This document shows positions 1-6,653 of a DNA stretch of 8,893 nucleotides, in pieces; the stretch's first letter is position 1, and every line of letters begins with the position of its first letter. The position numbers and the translations under genes were made by a program. Source of the DNA: Rikenellaceae bacterium UBA1749 (GTDB lineage Bacteria; Bacteroidota; Bacteroidia; Bacteroidales; Rikenellaceae). The stretch lies in contig DCHP01000041.1 in the NCBI GenBank assembly GCA_002315675.1, positions 1 to 8,893 of the forward strand, given 5' to 3'. Below the pieces are notes generated by a model. That model ran no database searches. It worked only from the letters and a program-made list of their open reading frames with translations, and had not been told where the DNA came from.

Positions 1-12
1 ACTAATTAATTT

Positions 13-30
13 TCAGGTGGTTACACCTGA
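13..30. terminator. Hairpin after the last gene, candidate (possibly bidirectional) terminator
   Basis: TCAGGTG (13-19) and CACCTGA (24-30) form a perfect 7-bp stem with a 4-nt loop, 10 bp past the nuclease stop. On the plus strand it is followed by TTTT; on the minus strand by AAAATTAATT, without a clean U-run. It therefore fits better as a terminator for a plus-strand gene ending left of the window, or as a weak shared terminator between convergent genes. Confidence 0.4.
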
Positions 31-40
31 TTTTACCACA

Positions 41-523
41 CTATTGACTTAATGGATGAATGAAATATAGGCACGGGTCGTTCCTTTTTGTGAAGCAATA
101 GTGTAGAACAGTATATGATATCAGAGCTGTCGTCATTTTATAACGATCGATAATTTCCGATATTGGAACCTCATCAATTGTATATAATTGAATACCAAAA
201 GACTCAGCTTCCTGTTTTGCTCCTTCAGTAAAGCCTTTGGCAGAAACCATTATTTTACTATTAATAGATGGAATATTCAAACATTTGCTATGAAATGCAT
301 CCACTTCTTTTATGTCAACAGCTTTTTTATAGTCTTTGCATTCAAATGCTATTATGATGTTAATCCTGTTCACATTCATTTCCAGAACTACATCAAACTC
401 GCGTTTCCTACCCTTTAGGTTTTTTATTTGCTTATTGGTTTGAATTCGTATTGACTCGTCTGTTTTTATGGTCTCTTGAATTGCTTTCATTAATTGTTCA
501 AGACCTTTTCCTTTCCTTGCCAT
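41..523 (-). CDS. Mrr-like PD-(D/E)xK restriction endonuclease-type protein, short
   Basis: This is a 160-aa protein with the core of the restriction-endonuclease (Mrr_cat-like) fold. Visible elements are an N-terminal helix with E9, a strand carrying R41-E42-F43-D44-V45, and the next strand F60-E61-C62-K63. These give the D44...E61-x-K63 metal-binding site. The segment after it (DYKKAVDIKEVDAF) is typical of Mrr-type nucleases, and the core continues to about residue 120 (GIQLYTIDEV). The family cleaves DNA, often modified or foreign DNA; specificity cannot be read here. The start is ATG; no clear ribosome binding site precedes it. It is the last gene of the co-directional run, 154 bp after the channel gene. 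It consists of little more than the catalytic core. The last 30 or so residues look unlike the rest of the family, and a one-base shift at the AAAA run at 136-139 would give a different 34-residue tail, so the C-terminus may be altered. Nuclease assignment is fairly secure; its role is inferred. Confidence 0.8.
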   Translation of the reverse strand: MARKGKGLEQLMKAIQETIKTDESIRIQTNKQIKNLKGRKREFDVVLEMNVNRINIIIAFECKDYKKAVDIKEVDAFHSKCLNIPSINSKIMVSAKGFTEGAKQEAESFGIQLYTIDEVPISEIIDRYKMTTALISYTVLHYCFTKRNDPCLYFIHPLSQ

Positions 524-677
524 AATTTTGTGTTATTATTATCTATGCTATTCTTCCAAATATCAACAGCCTTATAATTCACAGCAGACTAAAGTCATTA
601 ATGTTTGGATAACACTATGGAATTTCATAAAATTCAAAAAATCATTAAACGCTTTTCCAATTCTCGTGCTGACATTT

Positions 678-1601
678 TTATATCAACCTGTTTTTCAAAT
701 CATCAACAATACAGCCTAATAGAACCATACAAACAAGCAATTCTAATATCGCCAACAATCTTGAAAACGAATTGTTTGGTACAATATCTCCAAAACTGAC
801 AGTAGTGCTTACGCAAATTGAGTAATAAACAAAGTCCATATAATTTACAGACGCCAATCTATTCTGATGAAATTTATTCGTCATTGTCCTGATTGTATCG
901 ACAATAGACCTTCTGCATTTTTCAACTTCCTGCTTATGACATAGAGTGAATCTTTGCAAACTATATAGTCTCGATATTTCTTCTTTCAATGAGTCCTTCA
1001 CAAATCCGCCCCAATTTTCTATGACATATTTATGTAAAGATTCTTTTTCTACTGCATATTCATATTCAAGTTGCGCTAATTCCACATATTTACCTTTAAT
1101 GATTAATTGACTGCTATCCTGTCCTTCCATACTCTTTTTCATACTGTCTATTTCGGTAGTGTATATTAGAAGTTGCTTATCTATGAATTTGTTTATGGAA
1201 TCTTCTCGAAATGCACCAACTATATTGAGAACAGAATCTATACAGTGATTCAATTCTGAACAGGAAATGCTATCGTTTATGATAGCTCTATTCAATGAAT
1301 CCAAACATTCCACTGATGGAGATATGAGTGTGCAAAAATCTTTGATATTTATTGGTAAGTAATCTTTTGCCTTTCGATGATACTCTAAAATATCAACATC
1401 CTGGTTGTTGTTTTCAATCATAGGAAGCGATTTGTTTATTTGGTCAGAAACTACATATGAAGTTGAATCAAGCCTGAAATTCATATAGTTAACCGATGCA
1501 AAACATACAACCGTAAAGATGTATTGAAAAATTCGTTTATGAGTTTTGAAAAACTGTTTTATAACAACAATATGAAGTACTTGTTTCACTGATAAACCCA
1601 T
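678..1601 (-). CDS. Two-helix ion-channel-like (Ion_trans_2) membrane protein with large extracytoplasmic domain
   Basis: This is about 307 aa from the ATG at 1601; an in-frame GTG at 1628 would add nine residues, and the numbering here uses that longer form. One hydrophobic helix lies at about 33-49. A polar, mostly helical region of roughly 200 residues follows. Near the C-terminus there is a pore-loop signature: DFVYYSICVS, then the filter T276-V-S-F-G-D281, then IVP and a final membrane helix at about 291-308. This is the pore arrangement of K+-channel-like proteins, with TVSFGD in place of the usual TVGYGD. The protein ends directly after the last helix, so it lacks a cytoplasmic ligand domain such as RCK. 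If the pore is real, it would conduct ions across the inner membrane, with the long middle region outside. It follows the membrane KAP ATPase by 93 bp and is probably cotranscribed with it. Cation selectivity and a role as a membrane-permeabilising effector are inference. Confidence 0.7.
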   Translation of the reverse strand: MGLSVKQVLHIVVIKQFFKTHKRIFQYIFTVVCFASVNYMNFRLDSTSYVVSDQINKSLPMIENNNQDVDILEYHRKAKDYLPINIKDFCTLISPSVECLDSLNRAIINDSISCSELNHCIDSVLNIVGAFREDSINKFIDKQLLIYTTEIDSMKKSMEGQDSSQLIIKGKYVELAQLEYEYAVEKESLHKYVIENWGGFVKDSLKEEISRLYSLQRFTLCHKQEVEKCRRSIVDTIRTMTNKFHQNRLASVNYMDFVYYSICVSTTVSFGDIVPNNSFSRLLAILELLVCMVLLGCIVDDLKNRLI

Positions 1602-1694
1602 ATAATATAGTTTCAAATCAGTACACACCTAATAATTAATCACTTACAATAATTTCTCAACCAAGAACGAACCATCGAACGGTAGTATTTACAT

Positions 1695-4600
1695 TCAATG
1701 GTGCTCTGTATTACTTTTCTGTTCCCTTTCCTCAACAACCACATTATCCAGCGAACAAACAAATGTCCTGAATGAATCAGATACTTGTTCCTCATTGTTC
1801 TTTATCTTTTTAAAATATGCGAGCAAGTCAGAATCCTCTGCAATATTATCATTAATCAACGGCTTATAAAACGCTATATTCGACACAATAATATTATGAC
1901 ATTCAGCTTCTGTTCTGATTGGGTTAATGATACTATTCAAAAATGAACCAGCATTGATACCAGCCATTTTTTCAAACCAGCTATGAAGAACTTTGAATTT
2001 CTGGATATTCATTGTTTTTCTTCCAGCAGTAAAATTTGTCATAATAGCATATACAGTTGTCGATACTTTTTCATAAGTTGCCAGTTTCAGGAGTCTGTCT
2101 TCAAATGATTCAGCATCTATTGAGCCCAAACCGCCTTCCGAAACGGCCAAAAGTATATTCTCACAAATACTCTTTACCACATCTGGAATATTGATGCTGG
2201 TATAGTAGCCGTGTTTTACTATCTTATCAAGAACAATTACCCAATAACTATTCTGATTTAAGAGGTAGTTTGGTGCACAGAATTGTTCTATCGGTTGTTT
2301 TTCCATCTGGACTTTCAATTGTCCGAGCAGCAATTTGCAGAATTCGTTATTGACTTCCGATATTTTTTCAACCCACTCTCTGCTCAATATGGATTCATTA
2401 CATTCGACGGAATTGTCAGCGTACCCCAATGTCTTGTAGTTGCATGATTCTATATAATCCAAAATCTCGACGTGTGAATTGCCCGTGTGCTGTCTTATTT
2501 GTTCAAGATTCTTCAAGACATCATCAACCAATTCCTCTGAAACAATCTTTTTAGAAATAATATATTTAACAATCTGATTCAGACATCCGATATTAAGGCT
2601 AAGCATTTTCTTGAACAAATCATCGATAGTCACATAGTTCCAAATGCATTTGCCTATTTTATCCAGAGTGTTTTCATCAGGCTGATTTAGGCTTTTCCCG
2701 TGCAACGAAAGGAGCAAATATATTTCAGCAAAACATTGATAGCTTGTTGGCGTGGATGACATATTAGCCAAAATATTATTCAAATGATCATCTGCTGAGT
2801 TTTCTGTGTCGATTAATCGTGTACCACATGTTACTCTGCTATAATTAAACAGCGCATCATATTTATCCACAGTTGTTTCGTTCGATTGAATTATGTCTAT
2901 GGCATGATTGTATATATCTTCAAAGGAATAACTTTCATCCTTGGCTATATACGACAGATCCTGTGATATGTCAATGGACGCATCAATCTGTGTAATTGCA
3001 TATTGGGTTAGTTCTTCTGGAATACAATGAACTGGAAATTGTTTGTACTTACCTTTTGTCACTCTCAAATATTCAACAAAGTGTTCTGCTGAGACAGACG
3101 TATCAGGTATTTTGCATTCAACTCCACTGAGTTTATTCTTTGCAATATCGCTGACAAAACTGTAATATGAATGGATTTCATTTCCGTGAAGTGTATTTGA
3201 TTCCTTATTCACCCTATCCAGATAAACAGAGAGCAGACGTTGTGCATTTTCTTTAGATGAATGTATGGCAAGTTCTTTAAATTCATTCTGTGATTTCAAA
3301 GGATAGACATCTTCATTCATATATTGCTCTGCAAGATAATTCCAGTCTTTTTCAAGCAATGGATTCTTCTCCTTTATTCGAGACAATGTATCTATTGCAG
3401 TAAGTAACTTTTCCTTGCAATCCATATCGTGAATTTCCTCATCGAGAATGGTGTAAAAGTTCACATTGTTTGCTGCCACTTGGTTGATGTCTTCGTTAAT
3501 TTTTTGTACCCCTAAAACATTTCCCAGATAGAGTTTTAGAGGCAACTGCTTTGCAATATTCAAACTCACTCCATAATAAAGAGCTGAAATAGCAGTTTTC
3601 GTTTTTTCATCATCCGAATAATACTTGTCTAATTTTTCTATGTAACCACCACTTATTATGGCACTGTTGTCTATTTTGTCTTTATTGATAATATAAAGCA
3701 CCATGTTTCGCACCTCAATAATGCCATGCCATTGTTTGTAAAGGGTTACTAACTCATTCAGAAAAGAAATAATATGCCTTGCATTTGGATTAGCATATTG
3801 AGAACGATACACACGATTCACAAAATCCAATTCGTCACTTGTCAATAGAGTACCGAATGCCTCTTCTGCAAATTTTTCAAATACGCCTCTGTAATCAGTA
3901 ATAACAGCTTCGGGAACACGGAATACTACTGGAAAGGTTTTTGCCACAAATGCCTTGCAAAGAGTTGTAGCCTCTTCCGCCTTCCCATTCTCTTTTCCAT
4001 ACGCATTGGCAAGGTGTTTTTTGTCGTATGGAACAATGCACCATATCTTGCTATATCCGCCCTCTGCAAAGAAAGTATGAATTGACGACCATAATTTTTT
4101 CACCTTCTCTGCAGACAGGCGATCCATATTGTCAAACACAATGACAAGCCTTTTGGATATCAGACTGTCATTCAGGTCCTGCATCCATCCTCTGAATTCA
4201 CGCTCTGTTGGCTCATTTTGTGAAATTGTGAAAGATGTGGTTTCTGAATTGCTGTTGGACTGATAGAATTTCCACATTCTTGCGACTCTTTCCTTGTCAG
4301 GTAAAGAACAGTGTTTTGCCTCTTTCTTTTTCAGCCTAATAAAGAAGAACCAAAGCCAGATTAGAACGATGGTACTAAAACAAATTGCAGGAAATAGGTA
4401 ATCTACGAAGTCAACACCTTCGATTGCAAACTTCATTGCATTAGTTATTCCTGGAATCAATCCTGTAATCAGAAGAAGAAGGACAAATATTTTCGAATCT
4501 TCATTGATTTCCGGTGTTGTGAAGTTCCTCGTCTGTGATTTTCTGGCACTAAGTGTTTCCAATCGCTCTTTCCAAGTACAATTAATATCTTCGAGGTTGT

Positions 4601-4988
4601 ACTTCTTATCCCCATCTTCACGTAAGACCTTGATGCGTGTCTCTTCTTTGATTGCTCCTCCTTCATTAATAAGACGTTCTGTAAGATGTTCGAGCACAGA
4701 CCTTCTTTGAAGATCTTCCTGGTTACCCCACGCATCGTATGTAAAGAAAATGTAATCATTACTCATCATTCCTTCCATATTTTTCACCACGTTGGATTTT
4801 CCACAACCCCACGAGCCCTCTAATCCTATAATTCTTGGAATAACAGGTTGACCACCTTCTTTTGTTGAATTGTCAATGCCAACAATATGGTCCTTGATTG
4901 CATTCGCAAGGCGTTCCTGCGATTTCCCTTCATAGAGGTCTATGCCCGAAGGTCGTGATGAAAGATATTGTGGAAATTGATTGTTCAT
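1695..4988 (-). CDS. KAP-family P-loop NTPase, membrane-inserted, 1097 aa
   Basis: This is a large KAP NTPase. The N-terminus (RPSGIDLYEGKSQERLANAI) leads to Walker A G58-S-W-G-C-G-K64-S65, then FFTYDAWG at about 81-88. Two membrane helices follow at about 167-185 and 197-217, with a basic RLKKK after the second. Walker B with the hallmark D-x-x-D-R is L281-VIVFDNMDR290, and the strand WCIVPYD at 316-322 follows. Transmembrane segments inserted between Walker A and B are characteristic of KAP ATPases, which include F-plasmid PifA (T7 exclusion) and animal Kidins220. The remaining 700 or so residues look helical and carry no motif I can name; they may be a sensor or protein-interaction region, as in other large signalling ATPases. 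The ATG start lies just downstream of two palindromic repeats, and the stop is 93 bp before the channel gene. The likely role is an inner-membrane ATPase that senses a signal or assembles with the channel and nuclease; only the KAP assignment is firm. Confidence 0.9.
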   Translation of the reverse strand: MNNQFPQYLSSRPSGIDLYEGKSQERLANAIKDHIVGIDNSTKEGGQPVIPRIIGLEGSWGCGKSNVVKNMEGMMSNDYIFFTYDAWGNQEDLQRRSVLEHLTERLINEGGAIKEETRIKVLREDGDKKYNLEDINCTWKERLETLSARKSQTRNFTTPEINEDSKIFVLLLLITGLIPGITNAMKFAIEGVDFVDYLFPAICFSTIVLIWLWFFFIRLKKKEAKHCSLPDKERVARMWKFYQSNSNSETTSFTISQNEPTEREFRGWMQDLNDSLISKRLVIVFDNMDRLSAEKVKKLWSSIHTFFAEGGYSKIWCIVPYDKKHLANAYGKENGKAEEATTLCKAFVAKTFPVVFRVPEAVITDYRGVFEKFAEEAFGTLLTSDELDFVNRVYRSQYANPNARHIISFLNELVTLYKQWHGIIEVRNMVLYIINKDKIDNSAIISGGYIEKLDKYYSDDEKTKTAISALYYGVSLNIAKQLPLKLYLGNVLGVQKINEDINQVAANNVNFYTILDEEIHDMDCKEKLLTAIDTLSRIKEKNPLLEKDWNYLAEQYMNEDVYPLKSQNEFKELAIHSSKENAQRLLSVYLDRVNKESNTLHGNEIHSYYSFVSDIAKNKLSGVECKIPDTSVSAEHFVEYLRVTKGKYKQFPVHCIPEELTQYAITQIDASIDISQDLSYIAKDESYSFEDIYNHAIDIIQSNETTVDKYDALFNYSRVTCGTRLIDTENSADDHLNNILANMSSTPTSYQCFAEIYLLLSLHGKSLNQPDENTLDKIGKCIWNYVTIDDLFKKMLSLNIGCLNQIVKYIISKKIVSEELVDDVLKNLEQIRQHTGNSHVEILDYIESCNYKTLGYADNSVECNESILSREWVEKISEVNNEFCKLLLGQLKVQMEKQPIEQFCAPNYLLNQNSYWVIVLDKIVKHGYYTSINIPDVVKSICENILLAVSEGGLGSIDAESFEDRLLKLATYEKVSTTVYAIMTNFTAGRKTMNIQKFKVLHSWFEKMAGINAGSFLNSIINPIRTEAECHNIIVSNIAFYKPLINDNIAEDSDLLAYFKKIKNNEEQVSDSFRTFVCSLDNVVVEEREQKSNTEHH

Positions 4989-5031
4989 AATGTTATTCTT
5001 TACTTATTATATCCTAACATTGCATTTTCTA

Positions 5032-5065
5032 AATCTCGCCATTTGGCGGAACATTTGGCGAGATT
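5032..5065. repeat. Palindromic repeat unit 1
   Basis: Inverted repeat with 10-bp perfect arms and a 14-bp loop. The loop holds a second ATTTGGCG-type half-site at 5041-5048, so either a long hairpin (outer arms) or a short one (CGCCA at 5037-5041 with TGGCG at 5044-5048) can form. Confidence 0.75.
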
Positions 5066-5093
5066 ATTGTTATTTTTCGCAATGTAAACTAAT

Positions 5094-5125
5094 ATCTCGC
5101 CATTTGGCGGAATACTAGGCGAGAT
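5094..5125. repeat. Palindromic repeat unit 2
   Basis: Inverted repeat with 8-bp perfect arms. It shares a 19-nt identical core with unit 1 and differs mainly at the second half (TACTAGGCG against CATTTGGCG), so its inner half-site is degraded relative to unit 1. It starts immediately after the stop codon of the GHKL/wHTH gene. Confidence 0.72.
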
Positions 5126-5130
5126 TATTA

Positions 5131-6144
5131 TTATTTATAGCGATACTTTGTATTTGGACCCGAACCCTCTTTAACTACAATTCCCAAACCCGTCATCTGT
5201 TGCAGCTGCCTCTCGGCCGTACGTTCAGCAATACTAAGTCCAACAGCATATTCTTTCTTAGAGAATAATTGATGAGTCTTGGCAAAATCCACACCTCTTT
5301 CCAATGCTGCATCTATATCATTTCTTGTGTCTTGCCTATATTCGAACGGCATGGTCATAACTATATTTATACCATCAAAGGTCACTTTTGGCAACGGAAT
5401 GTTATGCTCCTTCGGCAAAGACCTCACTGTCTTGAAGCCCAATCCTCGTTGTTCTGCCAAATCAAATTTGTCGAATACATATATGATTTTAGGATTACGG
5501 CTGAGCGATGGTGCCGAGAAAGTTTCTATCTGCTCCAACGTCAACGGACGCACAGGCAAACCTGGTGATTTCACAACTATTGCTTCATCGTTTATCTCGA
5601 CATAGATAGGTGCCCCTTCTATGGCATAATCTCTGTGCAGGATGGCATTGGTCACTATCTCCCTTATTGCTTCCATTGGGTATTCGCAAATTTTTTCCCT
5701 CTTGGCTTTTTTACGTGATATCCATGAATCCAGATTATCCTCAATCCATTTTTCAATTTGTTCCGGTTGTTTTACGAGCGCACCTTCAAAAGTTTCAACA
5801 ACTTCCTTGCCATCTCTGATTATTGTTGCTCGTATCAATGCATTTGGAAATTTTAGTTGTGGATTCTTGCCAAACAACAAATCACCTATTCCGGTTGGCG
5901 TGATTTTGCCATCAATATCTGCGAAAATACCCAACTGAACGAAAGCATTTATAGCAGAAGAAGAATGCAAATCATCGGAGATATTGCAATGCTGCAAAAA
6001 CTTTTTGAGCAAATCCTCATCCATATCCGATAAATACACATCACTTACTGCTTCCTCAATGCTGGTCAAATAATATTTCTCCTCTTTTTCTTCCTTTGCT
6101 ACTCTTGCTCGTTCTTTCGCTTGTTCCAGAAATTCCTCGTTCAA
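5131..6144 (-). CDS. GHKL/HATPase_c_4 ATP-binding protein with C-terminal winged helix (possibly the 3' half of a split deaminase fusion)
   Basis: This is 337 aa from a TTG start. It begins with a charged coiled-coil stretch (about 1-25), then a helical region (26-90). The GHKL ATP-binding domain follows: E162-I-V-T-N166-A-I-L-H170-R-D as N-box, SPGLP at 193-197, S215-R-N-P and E231-Q-R-G-L-G236. A winged helix occupies about 285-337 (SIAERTAERQLQQMTGLGIV). This is the C-terminal layout of proteins often annotated as AlbA_2/RecG-like transcriptional regulators. I see no recognisable AlbA_2 domain at the N-terminus. No ATG occurs before residue 41. Its frame is open upstream from a stop at 6190-6192, through a coiled-coil-like stretch (PIELQAEIVALNEEF) that overlaps the deaminase end. 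Either TTG is a real, coupled start, or the gene is the second half of a frameshifted fusion. An ATP-dependent DNA-binding regulator is likely; the palindromic repeats directly after its stop are plausible targets. Confidence 0.85.
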   Translation of the reverse strand: MNEEFLEQAKERARVAKEEKEEKYYLTSIEEAVSDVYLSDMDEDLLKKFLQHCNISDDLHSSSAINAFVQLGIFADIDGKITPTGIGDLLFGKNPQLKFPNALIRATIIRDGKEVVETFEGALVKQPEQIEKWIEDNLDSWISRKKAKREKICEYPMEAIREIVTNAILHRDYAIEGAPIYVEINDEAIVVKSPGLPVRPLTLEQIETFSAPSLSRNPKIIYVFDKFDLAEQRGLGFKTVRSLPKEHNIPLPKVTFDGINIVMTMPFEYRQDTRNDIDAALERGVDFAKTHQLFSKKEYAVGLSIAERTAERQLQQMTGLGIVVKEGSGPNTKYRYK

Positions 6145-6167
6145 AGCAACTATTTCAGCCTGTAACT

Positions 6168-6596
6168 CTATAGGATATACATTTCCACTTCAACCCCGTT
6201 ATCTAGAAGGTGTTTCAAACCCAATCCACTCACATCTGGGTCGGGATCTTCTATGCCCATATACACCTTCTTTATTCTTGCGTTTGTTATTCGTTTTGAA
6301 CAACCTACTTTTGGTGGCTTTCTTGATTTAGGCGAACAAGGCTCTAATGTTGCAAATATGGTGGCACCCGTAAGATCTCTGTTGCCGCATTTACGCTCAA
6401 TAACCGTGAATTCGGCATGGTCTCCCTTGCGCAATTCACCTCTGCAGGCTGTCACATACTCGCCCGATGGAAACACTAAAACCGCTCCGACCTTAGGACT
6501 TACCTTGCCATCAGCACGAGGCTCAGCAACACTCTTTTTCATCACCTCAATGGAGAGACGCATAAAATCGTATGGGGTCATTTTCTTTTCTTCCAT
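6168..6596 (-). CDS. RibD-like zinc-dependent deaminase domain protein
   Basis: This is 142 aa from the ATG at 6596. An upstream in-frame ATG at 6653, overlapping the preceding stop, would add 19 Cys-rich residues that do not look like family sequence. The cytidine-deaminase fold is clear: S33-P-K-V-G-A-V-L, the zinc and proton-shuttle motif H60-A-E62, then T83-L-E-P86-C87 and C99. These give the HAE...PC...C site. The tail A-R-I-K-K-V-Y-M-G-I-E-D-P-D-P-D followed by GLGLKHLLDNGVEVEM is RibD-like (riboflavin pyrimidine deaminase). There is no RibD reductase domain, and no rib gene nearby, so a riboflavin role is unlikely. The gap between the two zinc cysteines is 11 residues, against 8 in RibD as I recall it. 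The substrate is unknown; a nucleotide or modified base is possible. It lies 49 bp after the KAP ATPase gene and ends as the next frame opens, suggesting it was once fused to the GHKL protein. Confidence 0.88.
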   Translation of the reverse strand: MEEKKMTPYDFMRLSIEVMKKSVAEPRADGKVSPKVGAVLVFPSGEYVTACRGELRKGDHAEFTVIERKCGNRDLTGATIFATLEPCSPKSRKPPKVGCSKRITNARIKKVYMGIEDPDPDVSGLGLKHLLDNGVEVEMYIL

Positions 6597-6653
6597 ATAC
6601 TTGCAATTTGTTAATTCATTATTGATACAACTACATAATACCAATCTACACAT
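6168..6653 (-). other. Alternative longer start of the deaminase frame, overlapping the KAP gene stop
   Basis: The deaminase frame is open to an ATG at 6653 that overlaps the KAP gene's TAG stop at 6646-6648 (ATGTGTAG), an 8-nt overlap that would permit translational coupling. The extra 19 residues contain four cysteines and do not extend any recognisable strand or helix of the deaminase fold, so I prefer the ATG at 6596. Confidence 0.3.

Larger units (their letters stand above)
5032..5126. promoter_or_regulatory. Two palindromic units 61 bp apart with ATTTGGCG motifs, candidate operator for the wHTH protein
   Basis: Unit 1 (5032-5065) has perfect 10-bp arms, AATCTCGCCA (5032-5041) and TGGCGAGATT (5056-5065), around a 14-bp loop. 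Unit 2 (5094-5125) has perfect 8-bp arms, ATCTCGCC and GGCGAGAT. The 19-nt core ATCTCGCCATTTGGCGGAA is identical in both (5033-5051 and 5094-5112), and the units share a following ATTATT(G/A)TTATTT flank. ATTTGGCG occurs three times (5041, 5053, 5102), and each core contains a nested CGCCA-TT-TGGCG palindrome. The block begins just after the GHKL/wHTH stop and ends 43 bp before the membrane KAP start. A DNA operator or RNA hairpins controlling the KAP gene are both possible; there is no U-run, so a simple intrinsic terminator is unlikely. Confidence 0.75.

Noticed and set aside
188..418. Plus-strand reading frames across the window (e.g. 188-418, 528-799, 4504-4710, 5269-5605, 5610-5938, 6253-6699, 7205-7444, 7783-8293)
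   Set aside because: All are short. Most lie opposite genes with clear domain motifs on the minus strand, and those around 528-799 begin in the intergenic gap and run into the antisense of the channel gene. Their translations show no family motifs, so they are shadows or chance frames.
524..677. Promoter or small gene between the channel and nuclease genes
   Set aside because: GATATTTG resembles a Bacteroidetes -7 element but has no -33 TTTG at proper spacing; the short MSARELEKRLMIF frame ends after 13 codons and has no other support.
4469..4759. 96-codon minus-strand frame inside the membrane KAP gene
   Set aside because: It lies wholly within the KAP coding region in another frame and has no recognisable motif.
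5006..5011. TATAAT on the minus strand upstream of the membrane KAP gene as a promoter -10
   Set aside because: It would place the transcript start only about 10 nt before the ATG, has no good -35 partner, and Bacteroidetes promoters normally use TTTG/TAnnTTTG.
5032..5126. CRISPR array or simple intrinsic terminators at the palindromic repeats
   Set aside because: There are only two units, the intervening sequence is AT-rich and partly repeated rather than a unique spacer, no cas gene is present, and no U-run follows either stem.
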